From positions 1 to 15,494 of the forward strand of contig DYKH01000121.1 of NCBI GenBank assembly GCA_020722685.1: 15,494 nt of DNA, read 5' to 3'. The stretch is from Caldithrix sp. (lineage in GTDB: Bacteria > KSB1 > UBA2214 > DYKH01). The notes beneath the pieces are model-generated. The model made no database searches and was not told where the DNA came from. It worked only from the letters and a program-made list of their open reading frames with translations. Positions 1 to 7,011 of this stretch are shown one piece after another (within the stretch, counting starts at the first letter, position 1; each line of letters starts with the position of its first letter). The translations under genes and the position numbers were made by a program.

Positions 1-21
1 AATTTTTTGAGGTTGAATATT

Positions 22-315
22 ATGAGAAGTAATTTGGATACTACGGAAATAGAAATATCGGTACCTCTGCCCAAGATATTCGAAAGTCTTGCTCACCTTC
101 CATTAGAAAAGCAATTGGAGGCACTAAAGTTCTTACAACAACAGGTACGGCAAAAAGGCGGTGTTTATGACAATGGCTTTCTCGCTTCTGAGATGGGCCG
201 ATATATCGTTCAGGAGGCGGATCAAGAACTTTCACTTGAAGAGGTAGAGAAAGCTCTGTCCAGTTACAAAGGTAGTGTCTCCGATCTGGTGACCGCTCTT
301 CGCGAGGAACGCTAG
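22..315 (+). CDS. Antitoxin of a PIN-type (VapBC-like) module
   Basis: A 97-residue acidic protein that probably neutralises the PIN-domain nuclease encoded next. The N-terminal half (about residues 10-40, with PLPKIFESLAHLPLEKQLEAL) looks like a short strand followed by helices. The C-terminal part (LSLEEVEKALSSYKGSVSDL) resembles the toxin-binding tails of small antitoxins paired with PIN toxins. I do not recognise a named DNA-binding fold. I chose ATG at 22 because GAGG at 9-12 sits nine bases upstream; an in-frame TTG at 7 would lie on top of that Shine-Dalgarno sequence. The stop TAG shares its last base with the GTG start of the toxin, so translation is coupled. The antitoxin role is inferred from size and position; the coding call is firm. 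Confidence 0.75.
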   Translation: MRSNLDTTEIEISVPLPKIFESLAHLPLEKQLEALKFLQQQVRQKGGVYDNGFLASEMGRYIVQEADQELSLEEVEKALSSYKGSVSDLVTALREER

Positions 316-782
316 TGCCCTTTTATTTTCTGGATACCAATGTCGTTGTCAAGTTTTATCATGCTGAGAAAGGAACGGAGGCCATTCGCCGGTTATCTCA
401 GTCCAGAGAAAACAGCCTATTGCTGTCAGACCTATCGATTGTCGAGACCATCTCTACCTTCGCCAGATTATGCAGAATGCATGAGATTACCCGGGATGCG
501 TTTTCCAAGTTGCGGAGAAGGTTTTTTGCCGACATAGCAAATGGTAAATTCCTCATCGAGCGTCTCGGAACAGAGCACGGAACACACGCCATTAAGCTGA
601 TTGTCAAGTGCGCCCCAGCTAATTCTTTGAGGACACTTGATGCCCTGCAATTTGCTGTGGCCAAAGAGCTGAATTCGCAAAGTCGGCTTGACTACTTTCT
701 TAGCTCTGATGCAAAACTAATGGCCGTAGTTGAAAAGGAAAAAATCAGGTGTATCAATCCGGAGGACACCAGTGTCGCCTGA
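315..782 (+). CDS. PIN-domain ribonuclease toxin (VapC-like)
   Basis: A 155-residue PIN-domain protein, expected to be a Mg-dependent RNase toxin. The acidic residues of the PIN active site are all visible: D7 in FLDTNVVVK, E44 in SIVETIS, D109 in LRTLDALQFA and D132 in FLSSDAKL, with the usual spacing and near-usual family length. The gene starts with GTG at 315, overlapping the antitoxin stop (TAGTG), which is typical of toxin-antitoxin operons. No residue needed for activity appears lost, so the toxin is probably functional. The RNA target cannot be read from the sequence. The next gene is nuoK, 119 bases downstream, which is functionally unrelated. Confidence 0.88.
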   Translation: MPFYFLDTNVVVKFYHAEKGTEAIRRLSQSRENSLLLSDLSIVETISTFARLCRMHEITRDAFSKLRRRFFADIANGKFLIERLGTEHGTHAIKLIVKCAPANSLRTLDALQFAVAKELNSQSRLDYFLSSDAKLMAVVEKEKIRCINPEDTSVA

Positions 783-804
783 TCATGAGAATTAGGAAGG
801 CAAC

Positions 805-841
805 TTGTCACCGAATGTAGCACCCACCAATTGAGTGACAA
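805..841 (+). promoter_or_regulatory. 7-bp inverted repeat between PIN toxin and nuoK
   Basis: TTGTCAC (805-811) and GTGACAA (835-841) are perfect inverted copies separated by 23 bases. This could be a weak stem-loop after the toxin gene or an operator upstream of nuoK. No U-run follows, so I do not call it a terminator. Its function is unknown. Confidence 0.25.
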
Positions 842-882
842 TTCTGCATCCGTTGAAAATCGGTGCAGGCGAATCGTCAAGA

Positions 883-900
883 GTAGGAGAATTATTCTAC
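883..900 (+). promoter_or_regulatory. Hairpin enclosing the nuoK Shine-Dalgarno
   Basis: GTAGGA (883-888) can pair with TTCTAC (895-900), one pair being G-U, around a six-base loop. The Shine-Dalgarno AGGAGA (885-890) lies mostly in the 5' arm, and the TTG start of nuoK is at 902. If formed, this would limit initiation at nuoK. Six pairs, mainly AU, make it a weak structure, so any regulatory role is speculative. Confidence 0.3.
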
Positions 901-901
901 A

Positions 902-1210
902 TTGAGTTCGATACCTATTGATCACGGAATGATGTTAGCCGCCCTACTTTTCGTCCTAGGGTTGATCGGCGTCTTGGTACGCCGAAACATCATCTTCATT
1001 CTAATGTCCATCGAGATCATGCTCAACGCCGCGGGACTGGCATTCATCGTCGCCGGCGCCCGCTGGGGCCAGCCGGACGGACAAGTGATGTTCCTTTTCA
1101 TTCTCACGACGGCGGCAGCGGAAGTGGCCGTTGGCTTGGCCTTGGTACTTTTGCTCTATCGCCAGCACAAGACCTTGGACGTAGACGCCGCCAGCAAAAT
1201 GCGAGGCTGA
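902..1210 (+). CDS. nuoK: NADH-quinone oxidoreductase subunit K
   Basis: NuoK is a small membrane subunit of respiratory complex I and part of the proton path linking the quinone site to the antiporter-like subunits. The 102-residue product has the family length and three hydrophobic segments (about 10-26, 30-51 and 62-86). The two conserved membrane glutamates are present: E38 in [11 protein letters not shown] and E74 in [13 protein letters not shown], matching E36 and E72 of the E. coli protein. I accept the TTG start at 902 because it gives the usual N-terminus ([10 protein letters not shown]) and has AGGAGA at 885-890. An internal ATG at 929 would cut into the first helix. nuoL follows after 85 bases. 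The subunit normally upstream, NuoJ, is not in the window; a toxin-antitoxin pair is there instead. Confidence 0.96.
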   Translation: MSSIPIDHGMMLAALLFVLGLIGVLVRRNIIFILMSIEIMLNAAGLAFIVAGARWGQPDGQVMFLFILTTAAAEVAVGLALVLLLYRQHKTLDVDAASKMRG

Positions 1211-1295
1211 TAGGCCGTATTTGCTGTTTGATCCGACTTTTGGATTAGGATATTTTTGATTCGGAGTTCTGAAAACCGACCTTTTAGAGGTATTC

Positions 1296-3197
1296 ATGTT
1301 TGAATTGTTGTGGCTAATCCCGACTCTGCCATTCGCCGGCTTTCTGATCTTGGCCCTCTTTGGGAAAAGGCTGTCCCAAAGGGCTGTGGCATCCCTTGGC
1401 GTCGGCTCGGTGGGCATTTCCGCCTTGATCACCATCTGGATCGGCATCCGTTTCATTTCCTCCCCCCTGGAAGGCGGCGCATTCACTCAGACCTTGTGGA
1501 CCTGGCTGCAAGTAGGCGATTTTGCTCCCCATATCGCACTACGTTTGGATGCTCTGTCGCTGGTCATGAGTTTTGTGGTGACGGTCGTTGGCTTTCTCAT
1601 TCATCTGTATTCAGCGGAATTCATGCAGACGGAGGAAGGCTACAGCCGGTTCTTCGCCTACATGAATCTGTTCGTCGGCGCCATGTTGATGCTGGTCCTG
1701 GGCGATAACTTGTTGCTGCTCTACCTCGGCTGGGAAGGGGTCGGCCTGTGCAGTTTTCTGCTCATTGGTTTTTGGTATCAGGATGAAAATAATTCTCGTG
1801 CGGCGCGCAAGGCCTTCATCGTCACCCGCGTGGGTGACACTTCGATGGCAATCGGCCTGTTCCTGCTTTATAATCATCTGGGCACGCTAAACATACAGGA
1901 ATTGATGCAAAGAGCCGGGCAGCAGTGGCCGATTGGTTCCACTTTAGCCGTTGCAGCGGCAGCTTTGCTGCTAGGCGGCGCCGTGGGCAAATCCGCCCAG
2001 TTGCCTTTGCAGACCTGGCTCCCCGATGCCATGGCTGGCCCGTCACCAGTCAGTGCCCTCATCCATGCCGCCACGATGGTCACCGCCGGCGTGTATCTTA
2101 TTGCTCGCACCCACGTTCTGTTCGAGCTGGCGCCCGTCGTGCAGTCCGCGGTGGCCGTCATTGGTGCGCTGACTTTGCTCCTTGCAGGATTTAGCGCCCT
2201 CACCCAATGGGACTTGAAGCGGGTCCTCGCCTATTCCACCATCAGCCAAATCGGCTACATGTTTCTGGCATTGGGCCTCGGCGCCTGGTCAGCGGCGATC
2301 TTCCATTTCATGACGCACGCCTTTTTCAAAGCGCTGCTCTTTCTTGCCGGCGGCGTGGTCATCCTTTGCCTGCATCACGAGCACAATATGTTCAAAATGG
2401 GCGGTCTGAGAAAAGAGCTCCCGGTGGTCTATTGGACTTTTCTCATCGGCGCTGCGTCCTTGGCGGCCTTGCCGCTGGTGACAGCCGGATTCTATAGCAA
2501 GGATTTGATCCTCTGGCTGGCATGGGCAGGAGAAAAAGGCCATCCCTGGCTATGGGCGGCCGGATTTACCGGCGCGTTGATGACTGGCATATATACCTTT
2601 CGCATGGTGTTCTTAACGTTTTTCGGCGAAGCCAAAGGTCACCTGACTCACCATCCCGGCAGACGTATGGAAATTCCGCTGGTGGTACTGGCAATTTTTT
2701 CAGTTATCGGCGGCTTTGTCGAGCTTCCCGAAACTCTGGGGCATTTGCCCCTGTTCTCGAAGTTTGTCGAATCGACTCTTCCGGCCACCCATGCCGGGCA
2801 CTTTGCCATCACCACGGAGCTGCTATTCCAGATCATCGCCGCAGCAGCCTCTTTGTTGGGCGTTTATGTGGCGTATGTCTTTTTTGTGCGCAAACCGCAG
2901 CTCGCTGATCAACTTCTCCGACCGGCGCTATTTTCCGGTTTGCACCGTTTTTGGTTTTCCGGCTGGGGATTCGATTGGTTGTATGACCGGCTTTTTGTGC
3001 GGCCTTTCGTTTGGATTGCTCGCACTAACAAGAACGACTTTTTTGACTTGATCTATACGGGCATTGCCGCTCTTAATCAATTATTGCATCGCCTGACCGT
3101 GCGCACCCAAAGCGGCCAGACGCGCTGGTATGCCGCCGGAATCGCCTTGGGTGCGGTGATCGTTTTTGCCATCGTAATCTTTCTGCAGAATCCGTAA
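1296..3197 (+). CDS. nuoL: NADH-quinone oxidoreductase subunit L
   Basis: NuoL is the distal antiporter-like proton-pumping subunit of complex I, with the long lateral helix at its C-terminus. The 633-residue protein has the full family length. Key residues are intact: E147 in LGWEGVGLCSF, D181 in TRVGDTS, K232 in VGKSAQLPLQTWLPDA, H257 in ALIHAATMV, K308 in DLKRVLAYSTISQIGYM, H341 and K345 in MTHAFFKALLF, and K402 in GFYSKDLIL. These are offset by three from the E. coli numbers. The C-terminal portion (about 500-633) holds the amphipathic and final anchor helices. The ATG at 1296 has AGAGG at 1286-1290, five bases upstream. It lies between nuoK and nuoM and is almost certainly co-transcribed with them. 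Confidence 0.97.
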   Translation: MFELLWLIPTLPFAGFLILALFGKRLSQRAVASLGVGSVGISALITIWIGIRFISSPLEGGAFTQTLWTWLQVGDFAPHIALRLDALSLVMSFVVTVVGFLIHLYSAEFMQTEEGYSRFFAYMNLFVGAMLMLVLGDNLLLLYLGWEGVGLCSFLLIGFWYQDENNSRAARKAFIVTRVGDTSMAIGLFLLYNHLGTLNIQELMQRAGQQWPIGSTLAVAAAALLLGGAVGKSAQLPLQTWLPDAMAGPSPVSALIHAATMVTAGVYLIARTHVLFELAPVVQSAVAVIGALTLLLAGFSALTQWDLKRVLAYSTISQIGYMFLALGLGAWSAAIFHFMTHAFFKALLFLAGGVVILCLHHEHNMFKMGGLRKELPVVYWTFLIGAASLAALPLVTAGFYSKDLILWLAWAGEKGHPWLWAAGFTGALMTGIYTFRMVFLTFFGEAKGHLTHHPGRRMEIPLVVLAIFSVIGGFVELPETLGHLPLFSKFVESTLPATHAGHFAITTELLFQIIAAAASLLGVYVAYVFFVRKPQLADQLLRPALFSGLHRFWFSGWGFDWLYDRLFVRPFVWIARTNKNDFFDLIYTGIAALNQLLHRLTVRTQSGQTRWYAAGIALGAVIVFAIVIFLQNP

Positions 3198-3312
3198 GAC
3201 GATTAGAGCGTAGTGGAAGGCATTTCGTTGGCAGTGGGCTTGGCAGGTTGCCTCAGTGGCTTGTGCCCAATTTTCGTCGGGCCGTATGGCGAAAACCTTC
3301 CGTGTGTGATTG

Positions 3313-3331
3313 GCTTTTAGCAGGTAAAAGC
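3313..3331 (+). promoter_or_regulatory. Stem-loop displaying the nuoM Shine-Dalgarno
   Basis: GCTTTTA (3313-3319) and TAAAAGC (3325-3331) are perfect inverted repeats with the loop GCAGG (3320-3324). The loop carries the only ribosome-binding-like sequence for nuoM, and the 3' arm ends exactly before the ATG at 3332. The structure could present the site in the loop or modulate initiation. Seen directly as sequence; function is inferred. Confidence 0.4.
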
Positions 3332-4813
3332 ATGATTCTGACAATTCTCATATTGATTCCACTTGTAGGTGGATTGCTCGCCTGGTTAGTCAGCCGCTGG
3401 AGCGGGCAACTGCCGCGCTGGGTTTCACTGTTGGTGGTAGCTGCTGATCTGGTGTTGGTGGTCAGCCTTTGGCAACAACATCCCGGTGGAGTTGGACTAT
3501 CATCAAACGCAGCGTGGCTCATCGAGGAGAACCAAGCATGGATTCCTCAATTCGGTATCCAGTTCCACCTCGCTTTGGATGGATTGAGCCTGCTGATGGT
3601 ACTGCTCACGGCCTTCCTTGGCTTTCTTTCGGTGCTGATTTCCTGGACGGAAATCAAGGAGCGCGTCGGCTTTTTTCATTTCAATCTCCTCTGGATTCTC
3701 GCCGGCATCCTCGGCGTCTTCTTGGCTTTGGATTTGTTCCTGTTCTATTTCTTTTGGGAAATGATGCTCATCCCGATGTATTTCCTCATCAGCATTTGGG
3801 GACATGAGCGGCGGATTTATGCGGCGGTCAAGTTCTTCATCTTCACCCAGGCCAGCGGTTTGCTGATGCTGCTGGCAATTCTCGCACTGTATTTCATTCA
3901 CGGTAAAAATACCGGCGTTTACACCTTCGATTACACGCAATTGCTTGGCACCTACATTCCGCCGGCGACAGCCACCTGGCTGATGCTTGGATTCCTGGTT
4001 GCATTTTTGGTAAAACTGCCCGCAGTGCCCTTTCACAACTGGCTGCCGGATGCACACACCGAGGCGCCGACTGCCGGCAGCGTCATACTGGCCGGACTGT
4101 TGTTAAAGACCGGGGCGTACGGATTGCTGCGCTTCGTGCTGCCGCTTTTTCCGGAAGCTGCGAAAAGCTTTGCCTCCGTAGCCATGCCGTTGGCAGTGGT
4201 GGGCATTCTTTATGGTGCGGTGGTCGCTTTCGCACAGACCGATCTCAAGCGCATGGTTGCCTATACCAGCGTCAGTCACATGGGCTTTGTGCTATTAGGC
4301 GTCTTTGCCTGGAACGAGCTGGCCTTGCAAGGCGTGGTGATGCAGATGATCTGTCATGGCATCAGCACGGGAGCGCTGTTCATTTTGGTGGGCGCCCTGC
4401 AGGAACGCATTCATACGCGTGACATCGGCTTGATGGGCGGCCTGTGGGCCCAAGTCCCACGCATGGCCGGCGTCGGCCTGCTTTTTGCCATGGCCTCTTT
4501 GGGACTGCCGGGATTGGGAAATTTCGTCGCGGAAATTCTGGTGCTCATGGGTTCCTATCGCGCCAGCGTCAGCATGACTTCGTTGGCCACAGTGGGATTG
4601 GTCGCCGCCACCATTTATTCTCTCTGGATGTTTCAGCGCGCCTTTCACGGCCCGAAATTGAAGGAATGGGCTTTAGCGGACCTCGGGAAACGGGAGATGC
4701 TGGTGATGGGCGTTTTGATCGTTGCGATTGTTTGGCTGGGTCTCTATCCGCAGCCGGTGTTGAATACAGCCAGGCTGGCACTCCAAAGCATACAGAGTGT
4801 CGCCATAAAATAA
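3332..4813 (+). CDS. nuoM: NADH-quinone oxidoreductase subunit M
   Basis: NuoM is the middle antiporter-like proton-pumping subunit of complex I. The 493-residue product from ATG 3332 fits the family length and is hydrophobic throughout, consistent with about 14 membrane helices. The proton-path residues are present: E143 in YFFWEMMLIPM, K228 in FLVKLPAVPFHNWLPDAHTE, K259 in LLLKTGAYGLLR, H316 in SVSHMGFVLLG, H342 in MICHGIS and E401 in NFVAEILVL. An in-frame TTG at 3248 would add 28 residues that are not hydrophobic (many Arg, Pro and Trp) and have no family counterpart, so ATG 3332 is preferred. It gives the usual membrane-entering start MILTILILIPLVG. The gap from nuoL is 134 bases. Downstream, nuoN is separated by an inserted toxin-antitoxin-like pair. 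Confidence 0.96.
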   Translation: MILTILILIPLVGGLLAWLVSRWSGQLPRWVSLLVVAADLVLVVSLWQQHPGGVGLSSNAAWLIEENQAWIPQFGIQFHLALDGLSLLMVLLTAFLGFLSVLISWTEIKERVGFFHFNLLWILAGILGVFLALDLFLFYFFWEMMLIPMYFLISIWGHERRIYAAVKFFIFTQASGLLMLLAILALYFIHGKNTGVYTFDYTQLLGTYIPPATATWLMLGFLVAFLVKLPAVPFHNWLPDAHTEAPTAGSVILAGLLLKTGAYGLLRFVLPLFPEAAKSFASVAMPLAVVGILYGAVVAFAQTDLKRMVAYTSVSHMGFVLLGVFAWNELALQGVVMQMICHGISTGALFILVGALQERIHTRDIGLMGGLWAQVPRMAGVGLLFAMASLGLPGLGNFVAEILVLMGSYRASVSMTSLATVGLVAATIYSLWMFQRAFHGPKLKEWALADLGKREMLVMGVLIVAIVWLGLYPQPVLNTARLALQSIQSVAIK

Positions 4814-4855
4814 ATCACGGTTAGCGAAGGTGATCAAAGGAAGACATTTTATCGT

Positions 4856-4884
4856 TTGCCTTAAGAGTTAAAAATAGCTATATT
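4856..4884 (+). promoter_or_regulatory. Candidate sigma-70 promoter for the inserted TA pair and nuoN
   Basis: TTGCCT (4856-4861; four of six to TTGACA) and TATATT (4879-4884; five of six to TATAAT) are separated by 17 bases, in the AT-rich gap after nuoM. Transcription from here would cover the TA pair and run on into nuoN, which has no other obvious promoter. Call based on consensus matching only. Confidence 0.4.
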
Positions 4885-4974
4885 TTTTTGGACATGTTTG
4901 CTGACTACACGGGTCAGGCGACCCTATTTGGCTGAGAAGCTTTGGAATCGTTTCTCTGGTTTAAAATCGGTTGC

Positions 4975-4984
4975 GATTCGAATC
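4975..4984 (+). promoter_or_regulatory. 10-bp palindrome, possible operator
   Basis: GATTCGAATC is a perfect 10-bp palindrome about 90 bases downstream of the candidate promoter and 64 bases before the toxin-like gene. Toxin-antitoxin operons are often autoregulated through such palindromes. A single short palindrome could also occur by chance, so this is weak. Confidence 0.25.
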
Positions 4985-5031
4985 TGCCACGGAGTATGAG
5001 AAATCTGGCGGTTCTAAGAGGTATTAAGCAA

Positions 5032-5046
5032 ATGTCCGTAGATTAA
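5032..5046 (+). CDS. Four-codon leader ORF before the RelE/BECR-like gene
   Basis: ATG TCC GTA GAT TAA encodes Met-Ser-Val-Asp. A good Shine-Dalgarno, AAGAGG at 5016-5021, lies ten bases upstream. The stop codon ends one base before the ATG at 5048, and that downstream ATG has no Shine-Dalgarno of its own at the proper distance. The layout suggests that ribosomes terminate here and reinitiate on the toxin-like gene, which would keep its output low. The ORF is too short for statistical support, so the translation is inferred. Confidence 0.35.
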   Translation: MSVD

Positions 5047-5047
5047 A

Positions 5048-5359
5048 ATGCTCATCGTGCATTCACATAATGGCATCCCAATTCGTTTAACCGAAGAACG
5101 ATGGCAGCATATTGTGCTACGCCACCCCGAAATGCAGGAACTACAAGAGATGGTCGCAGAAACTCTGGCCAGTCCGCATATCATTCAACAAGGGGATGCC
5201 GGCGAATTGATTGCGCTTCGGTTCTATGCCGAGGCGCCCGTAATAAACAAATTTGTGGTGGTGATTTACAGAGAGACTAGCCAAGATGACGGATTTATTC
5301 TGACCGCCTATTTGAGCAACTTTCCCAATAACAGGAGAACGACGATATGGAAGCAATAA
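5048..5359 (+). CDS. Small RelE/BECR-fold-like protein, probable toxin
   Basis: A 103-residue soluble protein. The N-terminal half has a conserved-looking signature, LTEERWQHIVLRHPEM (R18, H21, R25, H26), followed by a helix and LASPHIIQQGD. The second half has strands typical of RelE/Barnase-EndoU-colicin (BECR)-like small nucleases: ALRFYAE, NKFVVVIYRE and GFILTAYLS. Comparable proteins are often found next to DUF2283 partners, as here: the following gene overlaps it by 13 bases. I infer an RNase toxin role; the exact family cannot be proved by eye. ATG 5048 is preceded by a four-codon leader ORF rather than a proper Shine-Dalgarno. The gene sits between nuoM and nuoN and looks AT-richer than both, suggesting later acquisition. 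Confidence 0.72.
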   Translation: MLIVHSHNGIPIRLTEERWQHIVLRHPEMQELQEMVAETLASPHIIQQGDAGELIALRFYAEAPVINKFVVVIYRETSQDDGFILTAYLSNFPNNRRTTIWKQ

Positions 5360-5568
5360 AAATTCTAAAATCCTCAAGAATTGATTGGGATTATGATGAA
5401 CAAGCGGATGTACTGTACCTCTCAATTGGAGCGCCGAAAAAGGCAATTGGCATGGATATTGGCGATGGAGTTATTTTGCGTTACGATGAAACTCATAATG
5501 AAATCGTTGGCCTTACTTTGGTTGGGCTTCGTGAGAGGATTGCCAAAAGTTCTGCAAGAGGAAACTAA
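5347..5568 (+). CDS. DUF2283 family protein, probable antitoxin
   Basis: A 73-residue protein with the DUF2283 pattern: WDYDEQADVLYLSIG (about 15-29), a Lys/Ala stretch, then DGVILRYDETHNEIVGLTL (about 40-58). This family forms a small beta-rich fold and is commonly encoded beside RelE-like or DUF4258 toxins, where it is thought to act as antitoxin. That role is inferred here. Its start overlaps the end of the upstream gene by 13 bases, and AGGAG at 5333-5337 sits nine bases before ATG 5347. Its ribosome site is therefore much better than the toxin's, which fits an antitoxin made in excess. nuoN begins only 18 bases after its stop, so the two are probably co-transcribed. Confidence 0.8.
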   Translation: MEAIKILKSSRIDWDYDEQADVLYLSIGAPKKAIGMDIGDGVILRYDETHNEIVGLTLVGLRERIAKSSARGN

Positions 5569-5586
5569 ATTTCATTAAGGCATAGA

Positions 5587-7011
5587 ATGACATTAAATTT
5601 GACACTCCTGATTCCTCTTCTTCTCCTCGCCGCTGCATCTGTTATACTGATGTTGGTAATTGCCTTTTACCGAAGCCATCGAACCACCTTTGCATTAGCT
5701 GCCTTAGGACTAATAGGGGCTTTGGCCGTACTACACATGAACCGCTTCGCAGCGTCTTTCCAGATAACGCCGCTTGTAATTGTAGACAACTTTGCTCGTT
5801 TTTATTGGGGATTAATCTTGCTAGCTACGCTTGCGGTTGTCTTTCTATCTTACGGCTACCTCAAACACCGGCAAGAGCAGAAGGAAGAGTACTACTTGCT
5901 ATTGCTCTTGGCGGCATTGGGTTCCGCGATTTTGGCTGCCAGTAGTCACTTCGCCTCTTTCTTTCTCGGTCTGGAGCTGCTCAGTGTCTCCCTCTATGTG
6001 TTACTGGGATACACTCGCACGCAGGAACGCAGCGTAGAAGCCGCCACCAAATACCTCGTCCTCGCGGCGGCATCGACGGCATTTCTCCTCTTTGGCATGG
6101 CGCTCATTTATGCCGAAACCGGCACCATGGATTTCTACTCCTTAACACTGCGAGTGCCATGGGGGATTGGGCAGCGGCAATTCGCCTTTGCCGGATTGGC
6201 CATGATGATTGTCGGCATCGGCTTCAAGCTGGCGGTGGTACCCTTCCATTGGTGGACGCCTGACGTTTATGAAGGAGCTCCGGCGCCGGTCACGGCCTTC
6301 GTTGCCTCGGTGTCTAAAGGCGGGGTGTTCGCCTTACTCCTGCGCTTCTCAGTTGCGGCGGACGTTCTCAGCTATCATTCGATCTTCTTCCTATTCTCCG
6401 CGATTGCCATCGCGTCGATGTTCGCCGGCAACTGGCTGGCTTTGCAGCAAAACAACGTCAAACGCATACTGGCTTACTCATCCATCGCTCATCTCGGCTA
6501 CCTCTTGGTCGCTTTCTTGTCCAGCGGAGCCAACGCGGTGCTGGCGGCGACGTTTTATTTGGTCGCCTATTTCATCACCACCCTTGGCGCCTTCGGTGTC
6601 ATCGCCCTCCTTTCGACCCCGAATGGTGAACCCGATCGCATTGAAAACTACCGCGGCTTAGGCTGGCGTCGCCCGTGGATTGCCGCAGTTTTAACCGCCA
6701 TGCTGTTCTCTTTAGCCGGCATTCCCCTGACGGCCGGATTTGTCGGCAAGTTCTATGTGGTCGTTGCCGGCGTCGGCACGGCCTTGTGGTTGCTGGTCAT
6801 CGCTCTCGTTATCAACAGTGCCATTGGCTTGTACTACTACTTGCGAATCGTCATAGCGATGTACTCGCACGAAGAATCGCAAACAGAGTTACCCTCCTCG
6901 CCGGTGTCGCTGGCCGGAAGCGCCGTTCTGGCAGCACTCACCCTGCTTTTGATCTGGTTAGGTGTTTACCCGGCGCCGCTGATGCTATGGCTGCAAAGTA
7001 TCGTGCGGTAG
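5587..7011 (+). CDS. nuoN: NADH-quinone oxidoreductase subunit N
   Basis: NuoN is the third antiporter-like proton-pumping subunit of complex I, the one nearest NuoK. The 474-residue product has the normal length and is hydrophobic throughout. Conserved residues are present: E130 in FFLGLELLSVSLYVLLG, K214 in GIGFKLAVVPFHWWTPDVYEGAP, K244 in ASVSKGGVFALLLR, H302 in SSIAHLGYLLV and K388 in GFVGKFYVV, each about three residues before the E. coli positions. ATG 5587 has AAGG at 5577-5580. It lies 18 bases after the DUF2283 gene, so it appears to be expressed from the toxin-antitoxin transcript as well as from any long nuo transcript. It is the last nuo gene; an unrelated helicase follows after 426 bases. 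Confidence 0.97.
   Translation: MTLNLTLLIPLLLLAAASVILMLVIAFYRSHRTTFALAALGLIGALAVLHMNRFAASFQITPLVIVDNFARFYWGLILLATLAVVFLSYGYLKHRQEQKEEYYLLLLLAALGSAILAASSHFASFFLGLELLSVSLYVLLGYTRTQERSVEAATKYLVLAAASTAFLLFGMALIYAETGTMDFYSLTLRVPWGIGQRQFAFAGLAMMIVGIGFKLAVVPFHWWTPDVYEGAPAPVTAFVASVSKGGVFALLLRFSVAADVLSYHSIFFLFSAIAIASMFAGNWLALQQNNVKRILAYSSIAHLGYLLVAFLSSGANAVLAATFYLVAYFITTLGAFGVIALLSTPNGEPDRIENYRGLGWRRPWIAAVLTAMLFSLAGIPLTAGFVGKFYVVVAGVGTALWLLVIALVINSAIGLYYYLRIVIAMYSHEESQTELPSSPVSLAGSAVLAALTLLLIWLGVYPAPLMLWLQSIVR

Noticed and set aside
1001..1486. 161-codon minus strand open frame across the nuoK-nuoL junction
   Set aside because: Overlaps two certain genes on the other strand; shadow.
3503..4057. 184-codon minus strand open frame opposite nuoM
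   Set aside because: Gln/Glu/His-rich shadow of hydrophobic codons in nuoM; no family resemblance.
4970..4990. TTCGAAT resembling a tRNA T-loop
   Set aside because: Flanking bases do not form the T-stem and no acceptor, D or anticodon arms are found; it is only a short palindrome.
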